DNA of 64,000 nucleotides from Microbacterium paludicola. GTDB lineage: Bacteria; Actinomycetota; Actinomycetes; Actinomycetales; Microbacteriaceae. The position numbers were made by a program, and so were the translations under genes. The stretch is from the NCBI RefSeq assembly GCF_015235415.1, contig NZ_JADGLL010000004.1, forward strand, positions 1-64,000, read 5' to 3'. The notes beneath the pieces were generated by a model. The model saw only the letters and a program-made list of their open reading frames with translations, was not told where the DNA came from and did no database searches. This document shows, piece after piece, positions 46,374 through 54,850 of this stretch. Within the stretch, counting starts at the first letter, position 1. Each line of letters starts with the position of its first letter.

Positions 46374-47816
46374 TTGAGACGTGCCAAGATCGTCGCCACC
46401 CTCGGGCCCGCGACATCGACACGCGAGAAGGTTCGAGAGCTCATCGAGGCGGGGGTCGACGTCGCTCGTCTGAACCTGAGCCACGGTGACTACTCGGTCC
46501 ACGACGCGAACTACGAGAACGTGCGCGGCGCCGCCCAGGACCTGGGCAAGCCCGTCGCCGTCCTCGTCGACCTGCAGGGCCCGAAGATCCGGCTCGGCAA
46601 GTTCAAGGACGGCCCGCACTACCTCGCCGAGGGCGACATCTTCACCATCACGATCGACGAGATCGAGGGGACGAAGGAGATCTGCGGCACCACCTACAAG
46701 GGCCTGCCGCAGGACGTGAAGCCCGGTGACTTCCTGCTGATCGACGACGGCAAGGTGCGTCTCCAGGTCGTCGAGGCCGACGAGCGCACCGTCACGACGA
46801 AGACGATCGTCGCGGGCAACGTGTCCAACAACAAGGGCATCAACATCCCGAGCGCCGCCGTGAACGTCCCCGCCCTCAGCGAGAAGGACGAGGCCGACCT
46901 GCGCTGGGCCCTGCGCAAGGGCGCCGACCTGATCGCCCTCTCGTTCGTGCGGAACGCGAAGGACGTGCAGCGCGCCCACGTGATCATGGCCGAGGAGGGA
47001 CGTCGCGTCCCGATCATCGCCAAGATCGAGAAGCCCCAGGCCGTCGAGGCCCTCGAGGACATCGTCGACGCCTTCGACGGCATCATGGTCGCCCGCGGCG
47101 ACCTCGGCGTCGAGCTTCCGCTCGAGGCAGTGCCGATCGTGCAGAAGAAGGCCGTCGAGCTGGCCCGCCGGATGGCGAAGCCGGTCATCGTCGCGACGCA
47201 GATGCTCGAGTCGATGATCACCAACCCCGTGCCGACGCGCGCGGAGACGAGTGATGTCGCCAACGCGGTGCTCGACGGCGCGGACGCGGTCATGCTGTCC
47301 GGCGAGACGAGCGTGGGCGAGTTCCCGATCGTCACCGTCGCGACCATGGCGCGCATCGTCGAGTCGACCGAGGACCACGGTCTCGAGCGCATCCCGCCGC
47401 TGCAGACGAAGCCGCGCACGCAGGGCGGCGCGATCACCCTCGCCGCCGTCGAGGTCGCCGACTTCGTCGACGCCAAGTTCCTCTGCATCTTCACGCAGTC
47501 GGGCGATTCGGCGCGTCGCATGTCGCGCCTGCGCTCGCACCGCCCGATGATCGCGTTCACGCCCGACCCGGCCATCCAGAACCGGATGGCGCTGACGTGG
47601 GGCATCCGGTCGCACCTCGTCGAGATGGTGGCGCACACCGACGCGATGTTCCACCAGGTCGACGAGTACCTGCTCGAGAACGAACTCGCCCAGATCGGCG
47701 ACAAGGTCGTGGTCATCTCCGGTTCCCCTCCCGGGATCGTCGGATCGACCAACGACCTGCGCGTGCACAAGGTGGGCGACGCCGTCCACGGTGCGGCGCC
47801 GGTCTACCAGCAGTAA
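46374..47816 (+). CDS. pyk: Pyruvate kinase
   Basis: Converts PEP and ADP to pyruvate and ATP. The protein begins RRAKIVATLGPATSTREK and carries VAVLVDLQGPKIRLG and the catalytic block IIAKIEKPQAVEALEDIVDA with MVARGDLGVELPLE. From TTG 46374 it has 480 residues. TTG is chosen because GGAGG lies seven bases before it; ATG 46368 has only one base of spacing, and TTG 46356 lies upstream of the ribosome site. Followed by a strong terminator. Confidence 0.95.
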   Translation: MRRAKIVATLGPATSTREKVRELIEAGVDVARLNLSHGDYSVHDANYENVRGAAQDLGKPVAVLVDLQGPKIRLGKFKDGPHYLAEGDIFTITIDEIEGTKEICGTTYKGLPQDVKPGDFLLIDDGKVRLQVVEADERTVTTKTIVAGNVSNNKGINIPSAAVNVPALSEKDEADLRWALRKGADLIALSFVRNAKDVQRAHVIMAEEGRRVPIIAKIEKPQAVEALEDIVDAFDGIMVARGDLGVELPLEAVPIVQKKAVELARRMAKPVIVATQMLESMITNPVPTRAETSDVANAVLDGADAVMLSGETSVGEFPIVTVATMARIVESTEDHGLERIPPLQTKPRTQGGAITLAAVEVADFVDAKFLCIFTQSGDSARRMSRLRSHRPMIAFTPDPAIQNRMALTWGIRSHLVEMVAHTDAMFHQVDEYLLENELAQIGDKVVVISGSPPGIVGSTNDLRVHKVGDAVHGAAPVYQQ

Positions 47817-47830
47817 CGCCACGGCACCGC

Positions 47831-47865
47831 GACCGCCCCGATGCGCCTGGCGCGTCGGGGCGGTC
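47831..47865 (+). terminator. Strong hairpin terminator after pyk
   Basis: A 16-pair stem (47831-47846 with 47850-47865, one G-U) and a CTG loop, 14 bases after the pyk stop. No T-tract. Confidence 0.8.
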
Positions 47866-47922
47866 GGCCGTCTGGGAGCCGACCGGATGGACGACGGTGC
47901 CGACGCGGTAGTGTCGATCGGG

Positions 47923-48005
47923 GCCGGTGTGGCGGAATGGCAGACGCGGCGCACTCAAAATGCGCTGTCCGTGAGGGCGTGTGGGTTCGAGTCCCACCAC
48001 CGGCA
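47923..48005 (+). tRNA. tRNA-Leu (anticodon CAA)
   Basis: Acceptor GCCGGTG (47923-47929) pairs with CACCGGC (47998-48004), and A48005 is the discriminator. The anticodon stem GCGCA/TGCGC encloses the loop CTCAAAA, giving anticodon CAA (reads UUG). A long variable arm, TGTCCGTGAGGGCGT, marks a class II tRNA. T stem GTGGG/CCCAC with loop TTCGAGT. CCA is not encoded. Confidence 0.93.
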
Positions 48006-48066
48006 CTCCCATGCACAATCGAACGCCCGAGCCGACGTGGCTCCCGGGCGTCACACGACGAAGAAC

Positions 48067-48078
48067 TAGGATGTACAG
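48067..48078 (+). promoter_or_regulatory. Leaderless promoter of pdtaR
   Basis: TAGGAT (48067-48072) and exactly six bases precede GTG 48079. Confidence 0.55.
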
Positions 48079-48693
48079 GTGACCGAAGAGCAGACCGGAC
48101 AGGCACCCGCGGCACCGCGCCGCGTGGTCGTCGCCGAGGACGAGTCCCTCATCCGCCTCGACATCGTCGAGATCCTCCGGGACAACGGATACGACGTGGT
48201 CGGCGAGGCGGGTGACGGCGAGACCGCCGTGCAGCTCGCGACCGAGCTGCGCCCCGACCTCGTGATCATGGACGTGAAGATGCCCCAGCTCGACGGCATC
48301 AGCGCGGCCGAGCGGCTGAGCAAGAACCACATCGCGCCCGTGGTGCTTCTGACGGCGTTCAGCCAGAAGGAGCTCGTGGAGCGAGCGAGCGAGGCCGGCG
48401 CCCTCGCGTATGTCGTGAAGCCGTTCACCCCGAACGACCTGCTGCCGGCGATCGAGATCGCCCTGGCGCGCTACGAGCAGATCATCACGCTCGAAGCCGA
48501 GGTCGCCGACATGGTCGAGCGCTTCGAGACCCGCAAGCTCGTCGACCGGGCCAAGGGCCTGCTCAACGAGAAGATGGGTCTGTCGGAGCCCGAGGCGTTC
48601 CGCTGGATCCAGAAGGCGTCGATGGATCGTCGCCTGACGATGCAGGATGTCGCCAAGGCGATCATCGAGCAGCTCTCGCCGAAGAAGGCGTAA
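48079..48693 (+). CDS. pdtaR: ANTAR-domain response regulator (PdtaR family)
   Basis: A 204-residue two-component output protein that binds RNA rather than DNA and antiterminates transcripts. The receiver domain (about 14-130) has acidic Glu20/Asp21, the phospho-acceptor Asp65 in LVIMDVKMP, Thr92 and Lys114. A helical linker leads to the ANTAR domain (about 140-200, RKLVDRAKGLLNEKMGLSEPEAFRWIQKASM). It resembles mycobacterial Rv1626; its kinase partner PdtaS is usually encoded elsewhere and is not in this window. Confidence 0.93.
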   Translation: MTEEQTGQAPAAPRRVVVAEDESLIRLDIVEILRDNGYDVVGEAGDGETAVQLATELRPDLVIMDVKMPQLDGISAAERLSKNHIAPVVLLTAFSQKELVERASEAGALAYVVKPFTPNDLLPAIEIALARYEQIITLEAEVADMVERFETRKLVDRAKGLLNEKMGLSEPEAFRWIQKASMDRRLTMQDVAKAIIEQLSPKKA

Positions 48694-48783
48694 GCACCCT
48701 CACCGAGACATCCGGCTCCGTCCCTCACCAAGGGGCGGGGCCGTTCTCGTTGCGGCGCCGTCCGCGCATCCCAGACGTCGGTC

Positions 48784-48896
48784 GCGGGCCGAGACTGCAG
48801 CTGCGGGTCGAGACTGCAGCTGCGGGCCGAGACTGCGTGTGGGGACTGCGGTCTCGGCCGCGGGGCGCGGTCTCGGCCGCGGGGTGCGGTCTCGCT
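48784..48896 (+). repeat. Mirrored array of 19-base repeats between convergent genes
   Basis: Three head-to-tail 19-base copies (48784-48802, 48803-48821, 48822-48840) carry GCGGGYCGAGACTGC. After 7 bases come two full copies and one partial copy of a 19-base unit in the opposite sense, GCGGTCTCGGCCGCGGGG (48848-48866, 48867-48885, 48886-48896). The halves can pair (GCCGAGACTGC with GCGGTCTCGGC, one G-U). Non-coding; lies between pdtaR and the leftward thioesterase, where it could act as a two-way terminator. Confidence 0.8.
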
Positions 48897-48924
48897 CGCT
48901 CGGTGGGTGTCGCCGGGCCGGGTG

Positions 48925-49353
48925 TCAGGCCGGAAGGTCCTTGATGAGGTTCGTGATCCGGACCGTCGAGCACCGGCGGCCGGACTCGTCGACGACGACG
49001 ATCTCGTGGACCGTGGTCGTGCGCCCGAGGTGGATCGCGGTGCACGTGGCGGTGACGATGCCGGTGCGCGCGGAGCGCGTGTGGGTCGCGTTGATGTCCA
49101 GGCCCACGGCGAGGCGGCCGGGCCCCGCGTGGTAGTTCGCGGACATCGAGCCCATCGTCTCGCCGAGCACGACGTATGCGCCGCCGTGCATGAGACCGAC
49201 CGGCTGAGTGTTTCCCTCGACGGGCATCGTCGCCACGGAGCGCTCGGCGCTGAACTCGGTGAACTGCACCCCCATGCGCTCGGCGAGCACGCCGACTCCG
49301 CGCTGGTGCAGCCATTCGAGTCCGGGGGAGAGGACGGTCGAACGGTCGGACAC
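48925..49353 (-). CDS. Hotdog-fold thioesterase (PaaI/YbgC-like)
   Basis: A 142-residue hotdog acyl-CoA thioesterase. The active-site stretch is PVGLMHGGAYVVLGETMGS, with His56-Gly-Gly and Glu65, typical of the PaaI/ComA-type 4-hydroxybenzoyl-CoA thioesterase group. Substrate cannot be told from sequence. GTG 49353 is preceded by GAGGAG. Convergent with pdtaR and divergent from polA; in actinobacteria a gene of this type often neighbours polA. Confidence 0.88.
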   Translation of the reverse strand: MSDRSTVLSPGLEWLHQRGVGVLAERMGVQFTEFSAERSVATMPVEGNTQPVGLMHGGAYVVLGETMGSMSANYHAGPGRLAVGLDINATHTRSARTGIVTATCTAIHLGRTTTVHEIVVVDESGRRCSTVRITNLIKDLPA

Positions 49354-49380
49354 GGCGGCTCCTCGGTATGTCCCTGGCCG

Positions 49381-49396
49381 AAGTTAGGCTGGCAGG
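49381..49396. promoter_or_regulatory. Overlapping divergent -10 elements of polA and the thioesterase gene
   Basis: Rightward TAGGCT (49385-49390) is six bases before the polA GTG at 49397, so polA is probably leaderless. Leftward TAACTT (49386-49381) shares the central TA with it and would start a thioesterase mRNA near 49374 with about 20 bases of leader. Confidence 0.5.
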
Positions 49397-52024
49397 GTGA
49401 CGGACTCCGCAAAGCCTACCCTTCTCGTCGTCGACGGCCATTCGCTCGCTTATCGGGCGTTCTACGCGCTTCCCGTCGAGAACTTCACGACGAAGGATGG
49501 GCAGCACACAAACGGGATCTACGGGTTCCTCTCCATGTTCGTCAACCTGCTGAAGGCCGAGAAACCCACCCATCTCGCGGTGGCCTTCGACACGTCCCGC
49601 GAGTCGTTCCGCACCCGCGAGTACACCGAGTACAAGGCGAACCGGTCCGAGACGCCGTCCGAGTTCAAGGGGCAGATCCCGCTCCTGCAGGAGTGCCTCG
49701 ACGCGATGGGCGTGACGGTGCTGACGAAGCCCGACTTCGAGGCCGACGACATCCTCGCGACGCTCGCGACGCAGGGGATGGAGCAGGGCTTCCGGGTGCT
49801 CGTCTGCTCGGGCGATCGCGACACCATCCAGCTCGTCAACGACGACGTGACGCTGCTCTACCCGTCGGTGCAGGGGGTGTCGCAGCTGAAGCGGTACGAC
49901 CCCGCGGCGGTCGTCGAGAAGTACGGCCTCGCGCCGGAGTTCTACCCGGATATCGCGGCGCTCGTGGGCGAGACCAGCGACAACCTCCCCGGTGTGCCGA
50001 AGGTCGGTGAGAAGACGGCCGTGAAGTGGCTCACGCAGTTCGGGTCGCTCGACGCGCTGCTCGACGGAGCCGACACGATCAAGGGCGTGGTCGGCGGCAA
50101 CCTGCGCGACCACATCGAGGACGTGCGGCGCAACCGCCGCCTGAACCGGCTGCTGCGCGACGTCGAGCTTCCCTTCGGACCCGCCGAGCTCGCGGTGAAG
50201 CCGCTCGACCCGCAGGCGGTGCGCGACGTGTTCGCCCGGCTCGAGTTCCGCACCCTGCTGCCGCGCGTGTTCGAGTGGGCCGGCACGACCGGCGAGGACG
50301 AGCCGCAGGCGCCGGCCGAGCCGGCGCCCACGCCGAGGGAGCTTCCCGCGGCCGAGCTCGCCGCCTGGGCTGCCGCCGCCGAGGGCGAGGTCGGCGTGAC
50401 GGTGACGGTGCAGGCCGGCCGTCCCGACCGCATCGGCCTCGCGGCCGCCGGTGAGGCCGTCGAGGCATCCTGGTCCGACGAAGTCGCCACCGCCCTGGGC
50501 CCGTGGCTCGCCTCCGCGGCGCCGAAGGTGCTCTCCGACGCGAAGCCCCAGGTCAAGGCGCTGGGGCGTGCGGGGGCGACGGTCGGCGGCCTCGCCTTCG
50601 ACACGATCGTCGCCGGCTGGCTGCTGCGTCCGAGCTTCCCCGACCGCACGCTCGGCCATCTCGTCGAGCGCTATCTCGGCGAGAAGCTGCCCGAGGCCGA
50701 TCCCTCCCAGCTCGTCCCCGAGACGGAGGGCGCGACGCCCGGGCAGCTGTCCTGGTACACGCTGCGTGTGGCGGCGGGGCTGCGCGACGAGCTGCCCGAC
50801 GCCGTCAACACGGTGCTGACCGACATCGAGCTGCCGACGCTGATCGCTCTCGCCGACATGGAGCTCGCGGGCGTCGCGGTGTCGCACGAGAAGCTCTCGG
50901 GATTCTCGGGCGAACTCGGCGGTCGCGCCGACGCGCTCGCGCAGCGGTCGTATGCCGCGATCGGCCACGAGGTCAATCTCGGCTCGCCCAAGCAGCTGCA
51001 GGAGGTCCTGTTCGAGGAGCTGCAGCTGCCGAAGACCCGCAAGACCAAGACGGGCTACACGACCGACGCCGCGGCCCTCGCCGACCTCCAGGAGAAGGCC
51101 CACCATCCCTTCCTCGACCTGCTGCTGCAGCACCGCGAGGCGACGAAGCTGAAGCAGATCATCGACGGCCTGGATGCCGCGATCGGTCCGGATGGGCGCG
51201 TGCGCACCACGTACGTGCAGACCGGCAGCCAGACCGGGCGTCTGTCGAGCACCGACCCGAACCTGCAGAACATCCCGGTCCGCACCGAGGAGTCGCGCCG
51301 CATCCGCGCCGCGTTCGAGGTGGGCGAGGGCTACGAGGCGCTGCTGACGGCCGACTACTCGCAGATCGAGATGCGCATCATGGCGCACCTGTCGGGCGAC
51401 CCGGGCCTCGTCGAGGCGTTCAACTCCGGCGAGGACCTTCACCGCTTCGTCGGCGCCAGGGTCTTCGGCGTCGCCCCGGAGGACGTGACATCCGCGATGC
51501 GCACGAAGGTCAAGGCGATGTCGTACGGCCTCGTGTACGGCCTGTCTGCCTTCGGCCTCTCGAAGCAGCTGCGCATCGAGCAGTCGGAGGCGAAGGCCCT
51601 CATGCTCGAGTACTTCGCTCGCTTCGGCGCGGTGCGCGACTACCTCCGCTCGTCGGTCGAGCAGGCGCGCGTCGACGGTTACACCGAGACGATCTTCGGC
51701 CGCCGCCGTCCCTTCCCCGATCTGACGAGCCCGAACCGCCAGCTGCGCGAGAACGCCGAGCGCGCGGCCCTCAACGCCCCGATCCAGGGGAGCGCGGCGG
51801 ACATCATGAAGATCGCGCTGTTCCGCATCCACGACGACCTGCGCGACCTGCGCTCCCGCGTGCTGCTGCAGATCCACGACGAGCTCGTGGTCGAGGTGGC
51901 GCCGGGCGAGTGGGACGATGTGGAGCGCATCGTCCGCGATCGGATGGGCAGCGCCGCGCAGCTGACGGTGCCGCTCGACGTGCAGGTGGGACGCGGCGCC
52001 GACTGGAACGAAGCCGCGCACTGA
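49397..52024 (+). CDS. polA: DNA polymerase I
   Basis: An 875-residue repair and Okazaki-fragment polymerase. The 5' nuclease domain (about 1-290) begins TLLVVDGHSLAYRAFYAL and contains ADDILATLA and GDRDTIQLV. The middle domain (about 310-480) has lost the 3'-5' exonuclease acidic residues, as in mycobacterial PolA. The polymerase domain (about 480-875) has motif A TADYSQIEMRIMAHLSGD, motif B RTKVKAMSYGLVYGLSAFGL and motif C QIHDELVVE. GTG start, probably leaderless. Confidence 0.97.
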   Translation: MTDSAKPTLLVVDGHSLAYRAFYALPVENFTTKDGQHTNGIYGFLSMFVNLLKAEKPTHLAVAFDTSRESFRTREYTEYKANRSETPSEFKGQIPLLQECLDAMGVTVLTKPDFEADDILATLATQGMEQGFRVLVCSGDRDTIQLVNDDVTLLYPSVQGVSQLKRYDPAAVVEKYGLAPEFYPDIAALVGETSDNLPGVPKVGEKTAVKWLTQFGSLDALLDGADTIKGVVGGNLRDHIEDVRRNRRLNRLLRDVELPFGPAELAVKPLDPQAVRDVFARLEFRTLLPRVFEWAGTTGEDEPQAPAEPAPTPRELPAAELAAWAAAAEGEVGVTVTVQAGRPDRIGLAAAGEAVEASWSDEVATALGPWLASAAPKVLSDAKPQVKALGRAGATVGGLAFDTIVAGWLLRPSFPDRTLGHLVERYLGEKLPEADPSQLVPETEGATPGQLSWYTLRVAAGLRDELPDAVNTVLTDIELPTLIALADMELAGVAVSHEKLSGFSGELGGRADALAQRSYAAIGHEVNLGSPKQLQEVLFEELQLPKTRKTKTGYTTDAAALADLQEKAHHPFLDLLLQHREATKLKQIIDGLDAAIGPDGRVRTTYVQTGSQTGRLSSTDPNLQNIPVRTEESRRIRAAFEVGEGYEALLTADYSQIEMRIMAHLSGDPGLVEAFNSGEDLHRFVGARVFGVAPEDVTSAMRTKVKAMSYGLVYGLSAFGLSKQLRIEQSEAKALMLEYFARFGAVRDYLRSSVEQARVDGYTETIFGRRRPFPDLTSPNRQLRENAERAALNAPIQGSAADIMKIALFRIHDDLRDLRSRVLLQIHDELVVEVAPGEWDDVERIVRDRMGSAAQLTVPLDVQVGRGADWNEAAH

Positions 52025-52050
52025 GCGCGGCCGACGAAGGGACCGACGGG

Positions 52051-53724
52051 ATGACGGATCAGCAGCGGCCGCAGACGGAGATCGATCGGATCGCGGAGGG
52101 CTGGGTCGACGAGGTCGTGCGTCTGTCGCCGATCGCCGCGACGTACATCGGGCGCAGCGAGAGCAGCGATCGGTACGACGACTTCAGCCTCGCCGGGCAC
52201 GACGATGCCCTTGAGACCGGACGGCGCACGCTCGCGGCCCTGGAGGCCGCGGTGCCGGCCGACGACATCGACCGGGTGACGCAGGCGGACCTCGGCGCCG
52301 AGCTGCGCCTCGCGCAGGAGCTGCACGATGCGCAGTGGCACCTCCGCGACCTGAACGTGATCGCCAGCGCCGCGCAGGATGTCCGTCAGGTGTACGACCT
52401 GATGCCGACCGAGACGGCCGACGACTGGGAGGTCATCGCGCGCCGCCTCGCGGCGGTCCCCGCCGCTCTCGACGGCTACGTCGAGACGCTCACCGAGGGC
52501 ATCCATCGCGGCGTCGTCCCGGCAGCACGGCAGGTGCGAGAGGTCGCGGATCAGATCCCGCGCTACACCGCGGAGGACGGCTTCTTCGCCACCCTCGCGA
52601 CGGAGGCGACGGCCGGAGACGGCGCACTCCCCGAGGCGCTTCGCGTCGAGCTCGAGCGTGCGGCGACCTCCGCACGCGCTGCCTACGACCGGCTCGCGGA
52701 GTTCCTGACCGGACCGCTCGCCCACGCCGCGACCGAGACCGACGCGGTGGGTCGCGAGCTGTACGCGCTTCACTCGCGGCGGTTCCTCGGCGCGAAGATC
52801 GACCTCGACGAGACGTACGAGTGGGGGCTCGATGAACTCGCCCGGATGACGGCCGAGCAGGAGGCGATCGCGCGGGAGATCCTTCCCGGCGCCACGGTCG
52901 CCGAGGCCGTCGCGCACCTGGAGAAGGACGCGTCCCGCAAGCTCATCGGCACGGATGCGCTGCGGGAGTGGATGCAGGAGACGAGCGATCGCGCCGTGGC
53001 CGAGCTCGGGCGCACCCACTTCGACATCCCCGAGCCGATCCGGCGGCTCGAGTGCATGATCGCCCCCACGCAGGAGGGTGGCATCTACTACACGGGGCCC
53101 ACCGACGACTTCTCGCGTCCGGGCCGGATGTGGTGGTCTGTGCCGGAGGGCGTGACCGAGTTCGACACGTGGCGCGAGCTCACGACGGTGTACCACGAGG
53201 GCGTCCCGGGGCATCACCTGCAGATCGGGCAGGCGGTGTACAACCGCGCCCAGCTCAACTCGTGGCGCCGCCTGCTGGCCGGCACGTCCGGCCACGCCGA
53301 GGGATGGGCCCTGTACGCCGAGCGGCTGATGGAGCAGCTCGGGTACCTCGACGATCCCGCCGACCGGCTGGGCATGCTCGACGGACAGCGGATGCGCGCC
53401 GCGCGCGTTGTGCTCGACATCGGGGTGCACCTGGGAAAGCCGCGTCCCGACGGCGCCGGGACGTGGGACGCCGACTACGCGCTCGAGTTCATGCGCGCGA
53501 ACGTGAACATGCCCGACGAGTTCGTGCGCTTCGAGGTCAACCGCTACCTGGGCTGGCCCGGCCAGGCACCGTCGTACAAGGTCGGCCAGCGCCTCTGGGA
53601 GCAGGTCCGCGACGACTATCGCGCGGCGCGCGGCGACGGCTTCTCCATGAAGGAGTTCCACAAGCGCGCCCTCGATCTCGGCGGCGTCGGCCTCGACACG
53701 CTGAAGTCCGCGCTGCTCGGCTGA
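52051..53724 (+). CDS. DUF885 family zinc metallopeptidase-like protein
   Basis: A 557-residue, mostly helical protein of the DUF885 family. It carries the family's metal-binding motif HEGVPGHHLQ and a downstream GHAEGWALYAERL. No signal peptide is present, so it is cytoplasmic. Family members are thought to be carboxypeptidase-like, but substrates are generally unknown. ATG 52051 has CGAAGGGA 10 bases upstream and follows polA by 26 bases in the same direction. Confidence 0.85.
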   Translation: MTDQQRPQTEIDRIAEGWVDEVVRLSPIAATYIGRSESSDRYDDFSLAGHDDALETGRRTLAALEAAVPADDIDRVTQADLGAELRLAQELHDAQWHLRDLNVIASAAQDVRQVYDLMPTETADDWEVIARRLAAVPAALDGYVETLTEGIHRGVVPAARQVREVADQIPRYTAEDGFFATLATEATAGDGALPEALRVELERAATSARAAYDRLAEFLTGPLAHAATETDAVGRELYALHSRRFLGAKIDLDETYEWGLDELARMTAEQEAIAREILPGATVAEAVAHLEKDASRKLIGTDALREWMQETSDRAVAELGRTHFDIPEPIRRLECMIAPTQEGGIYYTGPTDDFSRPGRMWWSVPEGVTEFDTWRELTTVYHEGVPGHHLQIGQAVYNRAQLNSWRRLLAGTSGHAEGWALYAERLMEQLGYLDDPADRLGMLDGQRMRAARVVLDIGVHLGKPRPDGAGTWDADYALEFMRANVNMPDEFVRFEVNRYLGWPGQAPSYKVGQRLWEQVRDDYRAARGDGFSMKEFHKRALDLGGVGLDTLKSALLG

Positions 53725-53783
53725 GGCGGCGGAATAGCCGCAGCCCCGCTCGGGTTCCATGCGAGTGAATAGGAAGGAACGAC

Positions 53784-54821
53784 ATGGAGATCGAGCTCGG
53801 GCTTGACACCTTCGGGGACGTCACACGAGGACCCGACGGCGGAACCCTCAGCGACGCGGAGACGATCCGCAACATCGTCGCGCAGGCGAAGCTCGCCGAC
53901 GAGGTGGGGCTGTCCTTCTTCGGGGTGGGGGAGCACCACCGGCACGAGTTCGCCGTGTCGAGCCCCGAGATCGTGCTGGCCGCGATCGCCTCGGTCACCA
54001 AGGACATCCGGCTCGGCACCGCCGTGACCGTGCTCTCCAGCGACGACCCCGTGCGGGTCTACGAGCGCTTCGCCACGCTCGACGCGGTCTCGCACGGTCG
54101 CGCCGAGGTCATCCTCGGTCGCGGCTCCTTCATCGAGTCGTTCCCGCTGTTCGGCTACGACCTTCACGACTACGAGGCGCTGTTCGAGGAGAAGCTCGAC
54201 CTGTTCGTGCAGCTCATGAGCGAGCGTCCCGTCACGTGGCAGGGGACCATGCGCCCGTCCCTCACGGAGGCGGATGTGTTCCCGAAGACGGAGAACGGTA
54301 TCGCCGCGTGGGTCGGCGTCGGCGGTTCGCCCGAATCGGTGGTCCGCACGGCACGGCACGGGCTCGCGCTCATGCTGGCGATCATCGGCGGGTCTCCCGC
54401 CCGGTTCCGGCCGTACGTCGATCTCTTCCACCGGTCGCTCGCCTCCCACGAGAAGCCGATCGCGCCCGTCGGCGTTCATTCGCCCGGCCACATCGCCGAC
54501 ACCGACGAGCAGGCGTGGGACGAGCTGTACCCCGAGATGGCGGCGCTGCGGGAGAAGATCGGGCGCGAGCGCGGCTGGGCGGGCGGCTACAACCGCCTCC
54601 AGTTCCAGAACGAGGTCGGCCCCGAGGGCGCCGTGTACGCCGGCTCCCCGGAGCGGGTGGCGCGCAAGATCGCCGACACCGTTCGGACGCTGGGCCTGAC
54701 GCGCTTCGACCTCAAGTTCGCCAACGGCGGGCTCGAGCACAACAAGCTCATGAAGAGCATCGAGCTCTACGGGACCGTCGTGGCGCCGCGGGTGCGCGAG
54801 CTGCTGGCCGGATCCGACTGA
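53784..54821 (+). CDS. LLM class flavin-dependent oxidoreductase
   Basis: A 345-residue bacterial-luciferase-like TIM-barrel protein that would use reduced FMN or F420. Recognisable parts are AKLADEVGLSFFGVGEHHRHEF, VLAAIASVTKDIRLGTAVTVLSSDDPVRVYERFATLDAVSHGRAEVILGRG and WVGVGGSPESV. AGGAAGG precedes the ATG. The substrate is unknown. The MFS gene follows, with an operator-like palindrome right at this gene's stop. Confidence 0.88.
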   Translation: MEIELGLDTFGDVTRGPDGGTLSDAETIRNIVAQAKLADEVGLSFFGVGEHHRHEFAVSSPEIVLAAIASVTKDIRLGTAVTVLSSDDPVRVYERFATLDAVSHGRAEVILGRGSFIESFPLFGYDLHDYEALFEEKLDLFVQLMSERPVTWQGTMRPSLTEADVFPKTENGIAAWVGVGGSPESVVRTARHGLALMLAIIGGSPARFRPYVDLFHRSLASHEKPIAPVGVHSPGHIADTDEQAWDELYPEMAALREKIGRERGWAGGYNRLQFQNEVGPEGAVYAGSPERVARKIADTVRTLGLTRFDLKFANGGLEHNKLMKSIELYGTVVAPRVRELLAGSD

Positions 54822-54823
54822 TA

Positions 54824-54850
54824 GGTCAGCCTGACCATTAGGGTGGAGCC
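54824..54850 (+). promoter_or_regulatory. Palindromic operator candidate and leaderless promoter of the MFS gene
   Basis: GGTCAG-C-CTGACC (54824-54836) is a perfect palindrome with 6-base arms, three bases before the -10 TAGGGT (54839-54844). The ATG at 54851 is exactly six bases after the -10. The surrounding 19 bases (54821-54839) match the DtxR/IdeR box TTAGGTTAGCCTAACCTAA at 13 positions. Confidence 0.5.

Noticed and set aside
50503-52050. N-terminal extension of the DUF885 protein overlapping polA
   Set aside because: It is an alternate frame of polA; ATG 52051 has a ribosome site and gives a family-like N-terminus.
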